A stretch of 64,000 nucleotides of DNA, taken from contig JAFQCI010000076.1 of the NCBI GenBank assembly GCA_017416505.1, forward strand, positions 62,001-126,000, read 5' to 3'. This stretch comes from Lachnospiraceae bacterium. GTDB taxonomy: Bacteria; Bacillota_A; Clostridia; Lachnospirales; Lachnospiraceae. This document shows positions 18,140-26,582 of this stretch, piece by piece; the first letter of the stretch is position 1, and every line of letters begins with the position of its first letter. A program made the position numbers and the translations under genes. The notes under the pieces were generated by a model. That model worked only from the letters and a program-made list of their open reading frames with translations, was not told the DNA's origin and did no database searches.

Positions 18140-18985
18140 ATGCAAGAGGAAAAATTTGAAATTCCACACAAATATTTATTATGTGGTCTTACCATACTAT
18201 GTTTTTTATTTATCATAATATCAATGTTGTTTGAAAACAGTTTTCGTTTCTGCCGTGTCATTACAGATAAAACCATTGCACCTATGCAAAAAGGCATTAC
18301 CAAAGTATGTGATTTTGTGCAGGAAAAAATAGATGTCTGGGAAGATATGCAGGATTTAAAAACAGAGAACGAAGCGTTAAAACAACAGGTAGAACAGCTT
18401 AATTTAGAGAACAAAATTTATATGGAAGAGCAGTTGGAACTGGAACGATTAAGAGAACTTTATAAATTAGATGACCAATACCAGGAATATGAAAAAGTAG
18501 GAGCCAGAGTAATCGGAACCAGCTCCATGAACTGGTTTGACAATTTTGTGATTGATAAAGGTTCTAATGATGGCATTGCTGTAGATATGAATGTAATCTG
18601 TGGAAATGGTCTGGTTGGCATAGTTACAGATGTAGGACCAGATACCGCTGTAGTTCGCTCGATTATTGATGACTCCAGTAATGTCAGTGCTATTTTTCTA
18701 ACCAGTGATAAACTTTGTATTGTTCAGGGGGATGCAAAGTCTATTGCAGACGGATATATCAAAGTATTGAATATTCCAAAAGAAGTAGAAGTAACTGAGG
18801 GAGATGAGTTAGTAACCTCTAGTGTTAGCGATAAGTTCCTTCCTGGAATTACCATCGGTTATGTAGAAGAAGTTACTTTGGATTCAAACAACCTTACAAA
18901 ATCCGCAAAATTATATCCGGCTGTGGATTTTGAAAACATTCATGAAGTACTAGTAATTACGCAGTTAAAACAGAGTGGAGAGTAA
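18140..18985 (+). CDS. mreC: rod-shape determining protein MreC
   Basis: Bitopic scaffold of the elongasome that contacts PBP2 and MreD on the outer face of the membrane. The 281-residue protein has one N-terminal TM segment (LLCGLTILCFLFIIISMLF, about 14-32), a coiled coil (about 70-110; DLKTENEALKQQVEQLNLEN) and the beta-rich extracytoplasmic domain (VGARVIGTSSMNWFDNFVIDKGSNDGI ... GLVGIVTDVGPDTAVVRSIID). No mreB is encoded upstream. GAGGG precedes the ATG. Confidence 0.93.
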   Translation: MQEEKFEIPHKYLLCGLTILCFLFIIISMLFENSFRFCRVITDKTIAPMQKGITKVCDFVQEKIDVWEDMQDLKTENEALKQQVEQLNLENKIYMEEQLELERLRELYKLDDQYQEYEKVGARVIGTSSMNWFDNFVIDKGSNDGIAVDMNVICGNGLVGIVTDVGPDTAVVRSIIDDSSNVSAIFLTSDKLCIVQGDAKSIADGYIKVLNIPKEVEVTEGDELVTSSVSDKFLPGITIGYVEEVTLDSNNLTKSAKLYPAVDFENIHEVLVITQLKQSGE

Positions 18986-18992
18986 AATTAAA

Positions 18993-19511
18993 ATGGTAAA
19001 AATTAAAAAATTGCTTATTTTAATATTGTGTATTTTAGTATGTTTCTTAATCCAGACATCTTTACTTCCTTATTTTTCCCTTGCCGGAATAGTACCTAAC
19101 ATTATGCTGATTTTAGTAGTTTCCTACGCATACATTGTGGGACAAAAAGAAGGTATGCTTTTAGGATTTTTTGTTGGGCTTTTAATGGATTTATTTTGTG
19201 GTGAATTAATGGGACCTTATGCCTTATTTTACACATATATTGGTTATTTTAGTGGTTTTTTTCATTTCATCTATTATACAGAAATCATTATTTTGCCACT
19301 GATTTTAATTGTAGGTCTGGATTTTGTATTTAATATGGGAATTTATGTTATGTTCTTTTTACTAAGAAACCGTTTGGATTTCGGTTTTTATTTTTCTCAT
19401 ATTATTATTCCAGAAATGATTTATACCTTAGCTGTAGGAGTCTTTTTATATAAAATACTTCATGCAGTATTTAGACACAAAAAACCAGAAATTAGTGAGG
19501 GGGGAATTTAG
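18993..19511 (+). CDS. mreD: rod-shape determining protein MreD
   Basis: Integral membrane partner of MreC, about 172 residues and almost entirely hydrophobic with 5-6 predicted segments. The motif VPNIMLILVVSYAYIVGQKEG (about 30-50) followed by GFFVGLLMDLFCGELMGPYAL (about 54-74) is the usual MreD signature. The open frame reaches a GTG at 18975 that overlaps mreC; ATG 18993 lies 11 bases after GGAG. It ends in GAGGGGGG, which serves as the ribosome site for the following PBP. Confidence 0.9.
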   Translation: MVKIKKLLILILCILVCFLIQTSLLPYFSLAGIVPNIMLILVVSYAYIVGQKEGMLLGFFVGLLMDLFCGELMGPYALFYTYIGYFSGFFHFIYYTEIIILPLILIVGLDFVFNMGIYVMFFLLRNRLDFGFYFSHIIIPEMIYTLAVGVFLYKILHAVFRHKKPEISEGGI

Positions 19512-19513
19512 AT

Positions 19514-22381
19514 TTGATAAGAGAATTTTTATCAGATTTTTGGGATTTTATAAAAGAACGGTTTATTCAATTTGTAACCCATCGTCTTTTTATTTTTACA
19601 CTTTTCTCCATCCTTTTATTTGGAATTTTAGTCGTTCACCTATTTCAACTTCAAATTGTAGAGGGACAGGAGCATTTGGATAACTTTAATCTTCGTACCA
19701 AAAAAACAGTAACGATTCCAAGTTCAAGAGGTGAAATTCTGGATGTAAACGGAAATGTGCTGGCATATAACAAACTGGCATATTCTTTAAAAATAACCTT
19801 TGAGGATACCAAAACCTTAACAGAAAAAGCCGAATCGGAAGGAATTTCTTTAAATGAATATGAAAATAACATGATTTATGAGTTAATTCAGATTTTGGAA
19901 TCCAATGGAGATTATTTAATTTGTGATTTTCCGATTATCGTAAATTCCAAGGGAAAGCTTGAATTTACACTTTCTGATACCTCCTTACTTCGTTTTAAGA
20001 AAGAAGTATACTCTGTAAGTAGTATCGATAATTTAACAGAAGAGCAGGTAAATGCTACTGCAGAAGAAGTATTTGCTTATCTTGCTTATGGTACTGAAAA
20101 GAAAAGCAACTTTGGAATCAGTAAAAATTACTCTTTGGAAATGGCATTAAAAATTATGTCCGTAAGATATGAAATATGGCTGAACCGTTACAGCCAGTAT
20201 GAACCGGTTACCATTTCTAAAAATATCAGCGAAGCCTCTATGGTTAAAATATACGAAAATCAGGTAAATTTCCCTGGAGTAGAAGTATCAGCAGAGTCTA
20301 TCAGAGTATATAATGATAGCAAATATTTTGCTCATATCATTGGATATACCGGCAGCATATCGGATGAAGAATTAACCACATATAATGAAACTCTTCCGGA
20401 GGATTCAAAATATACTTCCTCTGCCATTGTTGGTAAAACCGGAATTGAAAAATCCATGGAAGAAACTTTAAGAGGAAAAGACGGAAGTTCTGATTTATGT
20501 GTTGATAACCTAGGAAAAATATTATATGTAGAAAATACAGTGGATTCTGTAGCCGGAAACAATGTTTATCTTACCATTGATTCTGATTTACAAAAATATT
20601 GTTATGATTTGTTAGAAGAACATCTGGCTGAAATGTTATTAACCTATATTCAAAATACCAAAGCAACCTTTCATTCCGAAACTTCTAAAAATTACTTTAT
20701 CCCTATTGATGATGTTTATTTCGCATTGATTGACAATAACATCATTCAAATTCAGGATTTTGCAGATGAAGATGCCACCGAAAATGAAAAAACACTTCAT
20801 GAAAATTTTCTTAATAAACGGGAAAAGGTTTTAAATCAAATAAGCACAGAATGGAATTCAACGAATACACTTATTAAAAACCAAACAGAAGAGTATCAGG
20901 AATATAGTTACTATATTTATGATTTTTTAGTTACAAAAGGCATTCTTTATGTTTCAGATAAATCCGATGAAAATTATGTTGCTCTTACGAAAGGTAATAT
21001 CAGCATAGGAGATTTTATTAAATATAGTATCTCTACAGGTTGGATTAAAATATCAGCTTTGGATATTTCTAATGATTATTATGATACCAATGAAATCTAT
21101 CAGGAAATTATAGATTATCTGAATCGTGCCTTGGTAGACGATATTTATTTCGACAAATTAGTATACCAATTCATGATAAAATTAAACGAAATTAATATCA
21201 AAACCTTATGTTTGACCTTATATGACCAAGGGGTTTTATCTGTAGAAGACGAAGATTATGGCTTATTATCTGCAGGCAGCATAAGTACTTATGAATTTAT
21301 CCGCAGAAAAATAGGAAATCTTGAAATAACTCCTGCCCAATTAGCCCTAGACCCTTGTTCCGGTTCTATCGTAATTACAGATGTAAATACCGGTGCAGTA
21401 AAAGCTTTGGTTTCATATCCAAGTTATGATAATAACAGACTGGTAAATGGTGCAGATGCAACTTATTTGCAAGCTTTATTAAATGATAAGACCAAACCTC
21501 TTTATAATCGTGCAACATCACAAAAAACAGCTCCTGGCTCTACCTTTAAAATGATTTCCTCTGTAGCAGGAGTACAGGAAGGAGTTATGGGAATAAATGA
21601 AACGGTTTATGACCGTGTTGTTTATACCAAAACCGGACAGGCTGCCAAGTGTTGGTCCTCAAGTTCTCATGGTGATGTAAATATAACCTCTGCCATTAAG
21701 AATTCCTGCAATTATTACTTTTATGAAGTAGGATACCGTCTGGCAACCAAAACCACAGGAGAATATAATGACGTATTTGGTATTGCATTGTTACAAAAAT
21801 ATATTTCCATGTTTGGATTAGACGAAAATACAGGCATTGAATTATCGGAATCAGAACCTTCTGTCACGGATAAAGACGTTGTACGTTCTGCCATTGGACA
21901 GGGAACTAACAGTTATACTCCAACCCAAATTGCCCGTTATGTAACCACCGTGGCAAATAGTGGTGATTTATATGACCTTACCTTGATTCAAAAGATTGAA
22001 TCCAATACAGGAGAAGTGATTTATGAAAATTCCTATGAGGTCATTCGTCATTTGGATGTATCAGAACCATTATGGGATGCCATTCATCTTGGTATGCGAC
22101 AGGTAGTAACAAATCTTTCTGCTTTTAGTGGATTTGAAGTTAATGTGGCTGGTAAAACCGGTACTGCTCAGGAAGATAAATCAAGAGCAAATCATGCTTT
22201 ATTTGTATCTTACGCACCTTACGAATCTCCGGAAATTTCAGTAACTACTGTTATTCCTTATGGCTATTCTTCTTCAAATGCAGCTAAGGTTACCAGAGAT
22301 GTTTATGCGTACTATTATAAATTAGAAGAATTTGCACCACAAGACACCAATCTTCCGGCAGATGCTACAGAAGCGGAATAA
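19514..22381 (+). CDS. penicillin-binding protein 2-type transpeptidase with large insertion
   Basis: Class B PBP that cross-links peptidoglycan during elongation with RodA, MreC and MreD. The 955-residue protein has a short cytoplasmic N-terminus, one TM helix (about 21-42), the dimerisation/pedestal region (VTIPSSRGEILDVNGNVLAYN, about 56-76), and a transpeptidase domain with Ser676-Thr-Phe-Lys, Ser731-Cys-Asn and Lys881-Thr-Gly-Thr-Ala-Gln. Between LTIDSDLQ (about 353) and LDPCSGSIV (about 612) lies an extra block of about 235 residues, so the protein is far longer than E. coli PBP2 (633). Start is TTG 19514 with GAGGGGGG nine bases upstream. Subtype (MrdA versus SpoVD-like) is inferred from the operon. 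Confidence 0.93.
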   Translation: MIREFLSDFWDFIKERFIQFVTHRLFIFTLFSILLFGILVVHLFQLQIVEGQEHLDNFNLRTKKTVTIPSSRGEILDVNGNVLAYNKLAYSLKITFEDTKTLTEKAESEGISLNEYENNMIYELIQILESNGDYLICDFPIIVNSKGKLEFTLSDTSLLRFKKEVYSVSSIDNLTEEQVNATAEEVFAYLAYGTEKKSNFGISKNYSLEMALKIMSVRYEIWLNRYSQYEPVTISKNISEASMVKIYENQVNFPGVEVSAESIRVYNDSKYFAHIIGYTGSISDEELTTYNETLPEDSKYTSSAIVGKTGIEKSMEETLRGKDGSSDLCVDNLGKILYVENTVDSVAGNNVYLTIDSDLQKYCYDLLEEHLAEMLLTYIQNTKATFHSETSKNYFIPIDDVYFALIDNNIIQIQDFADEDATENEKTLHENFLNKREKVLNQISTEWNSTNTLIKNQTEEYQEYSYYIYDFLVTKGILYVSDKSDENYVALTKGNISIGDFIKYSISTGWIKISALDISNDYYDTNEIYQEIIDYLNRALVDDIYFDKLVYQFMIKLNEINIKTLCLTLYDQGVLSVEDEDYGLLSAGSISTYEFIRRKIGNLEITPAQLALDPCSGSIVITDVNTGAVKALVSYPSYDNNRLVNGADATYLQALLNDKTKPLYNRATSQKTAPGSTFKMISSVAGVQEGVMGINETVYDRVVYTKTGQAAKCWSSSSHGDVNITSAIKNSCNYYFYEVGYRLATKTTGEYNDVFGIALLQKYISMFGLDENTGIELSESEPSVTDKDVVRSAIGQGTNSYTPTQIARYVTTVANSGDLYDLTLIQKIESNTGEVIYENSYEVIRHLDVSEPLWDAIHLGMRQVVTNLSAFSGFEVNVAGKTGTAQEDKSRANHALFVSYAPYESPEISVTTVIPYGYSSSNAAKVTRDVYAYYYKLEEFAPQDTNLPADATEAE

Positions 22382-22456
22382 ATCTTCTTTGTATTTCAAA
22401 GAAAGTGCTTAAGATTTGTTTTATTTATAATGACTTTTTTGTTTTATTTTACTTGA

Positions 22457-22498
22457 AAAAACTAGCAATTAATTTCAAAGAATTACTTGCTAGTTTTT
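22457..22498 (+). terminator. rho-independent terminator after PBP2 gene
   Basis: AAAAACTAGCAA and TTGCTAGTTTTT pair around an 18-base loop, the stem running into a T tract. It separates the mre/PBP transcript from minC and may allow the min genes their own promoter. Confidence 0.75.
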
Positions 22499-22591
22499 AA
22501 ATATTAGTATATATTTATATAGGTAATCATTTTCGTGTTTTAAATGATTTTCAAAAGATATCTGTGGAAGGAAAACATTATAGGTGAAATC

Positions 22592-23353
22592 ATGGATCAT
22601 TCAATTTTACTTAAAGGAAACAAGTATGGAATCGTAGTAGTATTAGATGAATCTATGGATTTTTTACAATTATTAGAGAAAGTCGGAGAAAAATTCAAAG
22701 AATCCGGTAAATTTTTTGATACAAAGTCTAAATTAGCCATTACATTTGAAGGACGAACTCTTTCTAATGATGAAATAAAAAGTCTGTTAGATGTCATTTC
22801 TGAAAACTGTGACATTCAGATTTCCTATGTCATTGATTCCAATAAAGACGTAGAAGAATATTTCCAAAAAAGTATTCTCCAGCAAGAAGCACAAATAAAA
22901 GAACTGAGTGAAAAACTGCTGGAAGAAGAGAAAAAGGAAAGTTCGAATCCGGTAGAGGATTCACAACAGGAGAGTTCAAATAATGGTATAAATGGAATGT
23001 TTTATAAAGGTACCCTTCGTTCGGGACAATCCTTAGAATCAGCCACCAGCCTGATTATTTTAGGTGATGTTAATTTAGGTGCTGAAGTACAGGCGGTAGG
23101 AAATATCGTAATTCTAGGATGTTTAAAAGGAACTGCTTTCGCTGGCTGTCATGGTAATACCAATGCCTTTGTTATGGCTTTGGATATGGAACCAATGCAG
23201 ATTCGCATTGCAAATTATATTGCTAGAGCCTCCGACCAGGATAGAATTAAAAAACCAAAAGAACCGAAGGAAGCTAAAATTGCCTTTGTAGAGAATGAAA
23301 ATATCTATATTGAACCCGTAAATAAAGACGTGTTGAATGATATTAGTATTTAG
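22592..23353 (+). CDS. minC: septum site-determining protein MinC
   Basis: Inhibitor of FtsZ ring assembly, positioned by MinD. About 253 residues: an N-terminal domain (HSILLKGNKYGIVVVLDES...), a Gln/Glu-rich linker, and the C-terminal beta-helix with GTLRSGQSLESATSLIILGDVNLGAEVQAVGNIVILG, which is diagnostic. The frame is open from 22544, but AGGTGA at 22578-22583 fits ATG 22592. minD and minE follow. Confidence 0.93.
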   Translation: MDHSILLKGNKYGIVVVLDESMDFLQLLEKVGEKFKESGKFFDTKSKLAITFEGRTLSNDEIKSLLDVISENCDIQISYVIDSNKDVEEYFQKSILQQEAQIKELSEKLLEEEKKESSNPVEDSQQESSNNGINGMFYKGTLRSGQSLESATSLIILGDVNLGAEVQAVGNIVILGCLKGTAFAGCHGNTNAFVMALDMEPMQIRIANYIARASDQDRIKKPKEPKEAKIAFVENENIYIEPVNKDVLNDISI

Positions 23354-23481
23354 ACGAGATGATTAAGGGCATAAATCATTACGTTGTATAGTACAGGTTG
23401 AAAAAATAACAAAATGAAAGGAAAATGCAGGCTGCCTATTTTTTAACAATACATAAGAGGGCAATTTGCAGAGGTAACATA

Positions 23482-24273
23482 ATGAGTGAAGTTATTGTAA
23501 TTACATCAGGTAAAGGTGGTGTTGGTAAAACCACCACAACAGCAAATGTAGGAACCGGATTAGCACAATTAAATAAAAAAGTTGTATTAATTGATACAGA
23601 TATTGGCTTAAGAAACTTAGACGTGGTATTAGGATTAGAAAACCGCATCGTTTATAATCTGGTTGATGTAGTAGAAGGAACTTGTAGATATAAGCAGGCA
23701 TTGATTAAGGACAAGAAATATCCTAATTTATTCTTACTTCCATCTGCTCAGACCAGAGATAAAACATCTGTTACTCCGGAACAGATGAAAAAATTAGTAG
23801 ATGAATTAAGAGAAGAATTTGACTATATCCTTTTGGATTGTCCTGCAGGAATTGAACAGGGATTCCAAAATGCCATTGCAGCAGCAGACCGTGCCATCGT
23901 TGTTACTACACCGGAAGTTTCTGCTATTCGTGATGCAGACCGTATTATTGGTTTATTAGAAGCAAATAATATTAAAAAATATAATCTTGTAGTAAACCGT
24001 ATTCGTATGGATATGGTAAAACGTGGCGACATGATGAACATTGAAGATGTTGTAGAAATCCTATCCATTGATTTAATTGGTGTAGTTCCTGATGATGAAA
24101 ACATCGTTATTTCAACGAACCATGGTGAGCCTTTGGTTGGTTCTGATACTTTACCAGGTAAAGCATATGTGAATATTTGTAAACGTATCATGGGTGAAGA
24201 AGTAGAATACTTAGATTTATCTCACGATGGATTTTTCAAAAAAATTGCAAAGTTTTTCAAAAAGAATAACTAA
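23482..24273 (+). CDS. minD: septum site-determining ATPase MinD
   Basis: Membrane-associating ParA/MinD ATPase that recruits MinC and is released by MinE. The 263-residue protein opens with the deviant Walker A ITSGKGGVGKTTTTANVG (about 6-23), has DTDIGLRNLDVVLGLENR (about 38-55), LLDCPAGIEQGF (about 118-129), and ends in the amphipathic membrane-targeting helix FFKKIAKFFKKNN. The open frame starts at 23425; AGAGGT at 23470-23475 matches ATG 23482. Confidence 0.97.
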   Translation: MSEVIVITSGKGGVGKTTTTANVGTGLAQLNKKVVLIDTDIGLRNLDVVLGLENRIVYNLVDVVEGTCRYKQALIKDKKYPNLFLLPSAQTRDKTSVTPEQMKKLVDELREEFDYILLDCPAGIEQGFQNAIAAADRAIVVTTPEVSAIRDADRIIGLLEANNIKKYNLVVNRIRMDMVKRGDMMNIEDVVEILSIDLIGVVPDDENIVISTNHGEPLVGSDTLPGKAYVNICKRIMGEEVEYLDLSHDGFFKKIAKFFKKNN

Positions 24274-24287
24274 GGAGGAACATTCGA

Positions 24288-24569
24288 ATGAAAATTACGG
24301 ATTTATTTTTCAAGAAAAAATCCTCTGGAGACGTTGCAAAGGATAGATTAAAATTACTATTGGTTTCGGACCGGGCGAATTGCTCCCCTGAAATCATGGA
24401 AATGATTAAAAATGATATTATACAGGTTATTTCAAAGTATATGGAAATTGATGCGGAAGGATTGGATATCCAAATTACACAGACGGAATCGGATGGAAAC
24501 AACGGTACTGTACCTGCGTTATTCGCTAATATTCCTATTAAGGATTTAGGACATAAGTCAAATAATTAA
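24288..24569 (+). CDS. minE: cell division topological specificity factor MinE
   Basis: Stimulates MinD ATPase and confines MinCD to the poles. The 93-residue protein has the anti-MinCD region (VAKDRLKLLLVSDRANCSPE, about 17-36) and the topological specificity domain (MEMIKNDIIQVISKYMEID and VQIT-like strand DIQITQTE). The N-terminal amphipathic helix FLKKKSS-type segment is present as FFKKKSSG. AAGGAGG lies 14 bases before the ATG. A full MinCDE system in a Gram-positive that also has DivIVA is notable but common in Clostridia. Confidence 0.93.
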   Translation: MKITDLFFKKKSSGDVAKDRLKLLLVSDRANCSPEIMEMIKNDIIQVISKYMEIDAEGLDIQITQTESDGNNGTVPALFANIPIKDLGHKSNN

Positions 24570-24579
24570 GGAATTTATT

Positions 24580-25695
24580 ATGTTTCGTGATTATCATATT
24601 AAAAATTTTAATTTTAAATTATTTATTTTGATAGTTTTGGCAGTTGCTTTTGGAACTGTCATAATCAATAGTGCTGACCCGACCTATTTAAAAAAACAGA
24701 TATTAGGAATCATTATATGTACGATAGCTTTTTTTATCGTGGCCTTCATTGATTATAATATCTGGGAACGATTTATGTGGGTATTTTATGTACTAAACCT
24801 TCTTATGTTGTTTGCAGTTCGATTTACCCCTCTCGGAAAAGAAGTAAACAATGCCAAAAGATGGTTCGCAGTTGGTAGTTCTTTTACCATACAGCCTTCT
24901 GAATTTTCCAAAATCATTTTAATTCTCTTTTTGGCATTTTATCTACAAAAACATAAAGAAGATTTAAATACCTTTAAAAGACTTGTAAGCATTGCAGTCT
25001 TATGTGCAATTCCTTTGTTTTTAATTTTCAAACAACCAGATTTATCAACAACACTTGATATTGCATTTATTTTGTTAATCATGATTTATGTAGCCGGATT
25101 AAGTCATAAAATTATAGGTATTGCACTTATTATCTTAATTCCATTGTTTAGTGTTTTTCTTTGGTATGTTCAGATGCCTAGTCAAAAACTTCTTGCAAAG
25201 CATCAACGCGAAAGAATTTTAACTTTCCTTCATCCCAATGAATATACCACCTCTACGGGATGGCAGCAATATAACTCCGTTATGGCTATCGGTTCCGGTA
25301 TGTTAAATGGAAAGGGATTAAATAATAACAATATGGCTACTGTAAAAGAAGCAAATCTGATTTCTGAACAGCAGACTGATTTTATTTTTTCCGTTGTCGG
25401 TGAAGAACTAGGTTTTATTGGATGTATTATTTTAATTGCAATTTTACTTTTAATTGTGTTACAATGTATTAAGGTGGGTAGGAAAGCAAAAAACGATGCA
25501 GCCATGTTAATTGCTACAGGAGTAGGGGCATTAATATGTATCCAATCATTCATTAATATCGGTGTTGCTACATCAATTTTGCCAAATACCGGTCTTCCAT
25601 TACCATTTATTAGTTACGGATTATCCTCCTTGCTAAGTACTATGGTAGGAATGGGATTGATTGCAAATATAAGCTTTCAAAGAAGAAAATATTGA
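24580..25695 (+). CDS. rodA: SEDS-family peptidoglycan polymerase RodA
   Basis: Glycosyltransferase that polymerises lipid II during elongation together with the class B PBP encoded upstream. The 371-residue protein shows about ten TM segments, RWFAVGSSFTIQPSEFSKIILILFLAFYL (about 88-116), KQPDLSTTLDIAFIL (about 149-163, including the conserved Asp-Leu-Ser), QQTDFIFSVVGEELGFIGC (about 266-284) and the terminal NTGLPLPFISYGLSSLLSTMVGMGL. It is shorter than FtsW and sits in the min/mre cluster, so RodA is preferred. Ten bases separate it from minE. Confidence 0.92.
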   Translation: MFRDYHIKNFNFKLFILIVLAVAFGTVIINSADPTYLKKQILGIIICTIAFFIVAFIDYNIWERFMWVFYVLNLLMLFAVRFTPLGKEVNNAKRWFAVGSSFTIQPSEFSKIILILFLAFYLQKHKEDLNTFKRLVSIAVLCAIPLFLIFKQPDLSTTLDIAFILLIMIYVAGLSHKIIGIALIILIPLFSVFLWYVQMPSQKLLAKHQRERILTFLHPNEYTTSTGWQQYNSVMAIGSGMLNGKGLNNNNMATVKEANLISEQQTDFIFSVVGEELGFIGCIILIAILLLIVLQCIKVGRKAKNDAAMLIATGVGALICIQSFINIGVATSILPNTGLPLPFISYGLSSLLSTMVGMGLIANISFQRRKY

Positions 25696-25709
25696 ATTGG
25701 GGTGTTAAA

Positions 25710-26105
25710 ATGAATATTGGTTTAATTGCACATGATGCAAAAAAGAAATTAATGCAGAATTTTTGTATAGCATACCGTGGTATATTGAGTCATCACACTT
25801 TATATGCAACGGGTACTACAGGGCGGTTAATTGAAGAAGTAACAAATTTGACTGTGCATAAGTATTTAGCTGGAAATTTAGGCGGAGAACAGCAATTAGG
25901 CTCCCAGATTGAACACAATCAGATTGATATGGTTATTTTCTTGCGTGACCCACAAACACGAAAGATGTCCGAACCTGAGATTAACAATGTGATGCAGTTG
26001 TGTGATATTCATAATATTCCATTAGCGACAAATCTTGCTACTGCAGAGCTTTTAATTAAAGCTTTGGAACGTGGAGATTTGGATTGGCGTGAAATGTATA
26101 AATAA
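25710..26105 (+). CDS. mgsA: methylglyoxal synthase
   Basis: Converts dihydroxyacetone phosphate to methylglyoxal plus phosphate, a cytosolic glycolytic bypass used under phosphate limitation. The 131-residue protein has IGLIAHDAKKKLM, ATGTTGRLIEE, GNLGGEQQLGSQIEHNQIDMVIFLRDP (about 53-79, including the phosphate-binding and catalytic aspartate region) and CDIHNIPLATNLATAELLI. The frame is open to 25692 inside rodA; ATG 25710 gives the standard N-terminus. Its place after rodA is conserved in Clostridia without a known functional reason. Confidence 0.96.
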   Translation: MNIGLIAHDAKKKLMQNFCIAYRGILSHHTLYATGTTGRLIEEVTNLTVHKYLAGNLGGEQQLGSQIEHNQIDMVIFLRDPQTRKMSEPEINNVMQLCDIHNIPLATNLATAELLIKALERGDLDWREMYK

Positions 26106-26144
26106 GAGATAAAACTGTTTGGCAAACCCCAGACTAGGAGAGAA

Positions 26145-26180
26145 AAAGGCAGGAGAGAAGTGATATTCTTTCCTGCCTTT
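26145..26180. terminator. bidirectional terminator between mgsA and DUF378 gene
   Basis: AAAGGCAGGA and TCCTGCCTTT form a perfect 10-bp stem with A-rich sequence to the left and T-rich to the right, placed between convergent genes. Confidence 0.75.
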
Positions 26181-26226
26181 ATACATTGACATGAATGAAA
26201 AACCAAATAATTTTAACTCTAATCAA

Positions 26227-26433
26227 CTAACCCATGCTTTGCATTCTTCCGTAATATGTTAACGCATAAAGACCACTAAGACCTACAATGGCATAAATGA
26301 TTCTTGATAATAATGTCATATTACCGAATACAACATTGATTAAATCAAATCCAAAAAAACCAATCAGTCCCCAGTTAATTGCTCCAATAATAACGATAGT
26401 TAGTATTGTATAGTCTAGTCCATTTGTTCTCAT
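26227..26433 (-). CDS. DUF378 small membrane protein
   Basis: 68 residues after choosing the ATG at 26433 (RTNGLDYTILTIVIIGAINWGLIGFFGFDLINVVFG), preceded on its strand by AAAGGAG. Two hydrophobic helices and the AINWGLIGFFGFDLI core identify the DUF378 (YuzA-like) family, whose function is unknown. It is the only gene on the minus strand in the first 33 kb and is monocistronic, separated from mgsA by a shared terminator. Confidence 0.85.
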   Translation of the reverse strand: MRTNGLDYTILTIVIIGAINWGLIGFFGFDLINVVFGNMTLLSRIIYAIVGLSGLYALTYYGRMQSMG

Positions 26434-26582
26434 AATGAATCTCCTTTCTTTTTCAATACCATTATTGTTACCAAAGGATTTCTTGTTATGCAAAAATTAG
26501 AATGGTAAATTTTATATTTATATGCTACAATAGATTAGTTAATAAAATTTTATTCGTTGAAACACATATTTGAGGTGAGTTT

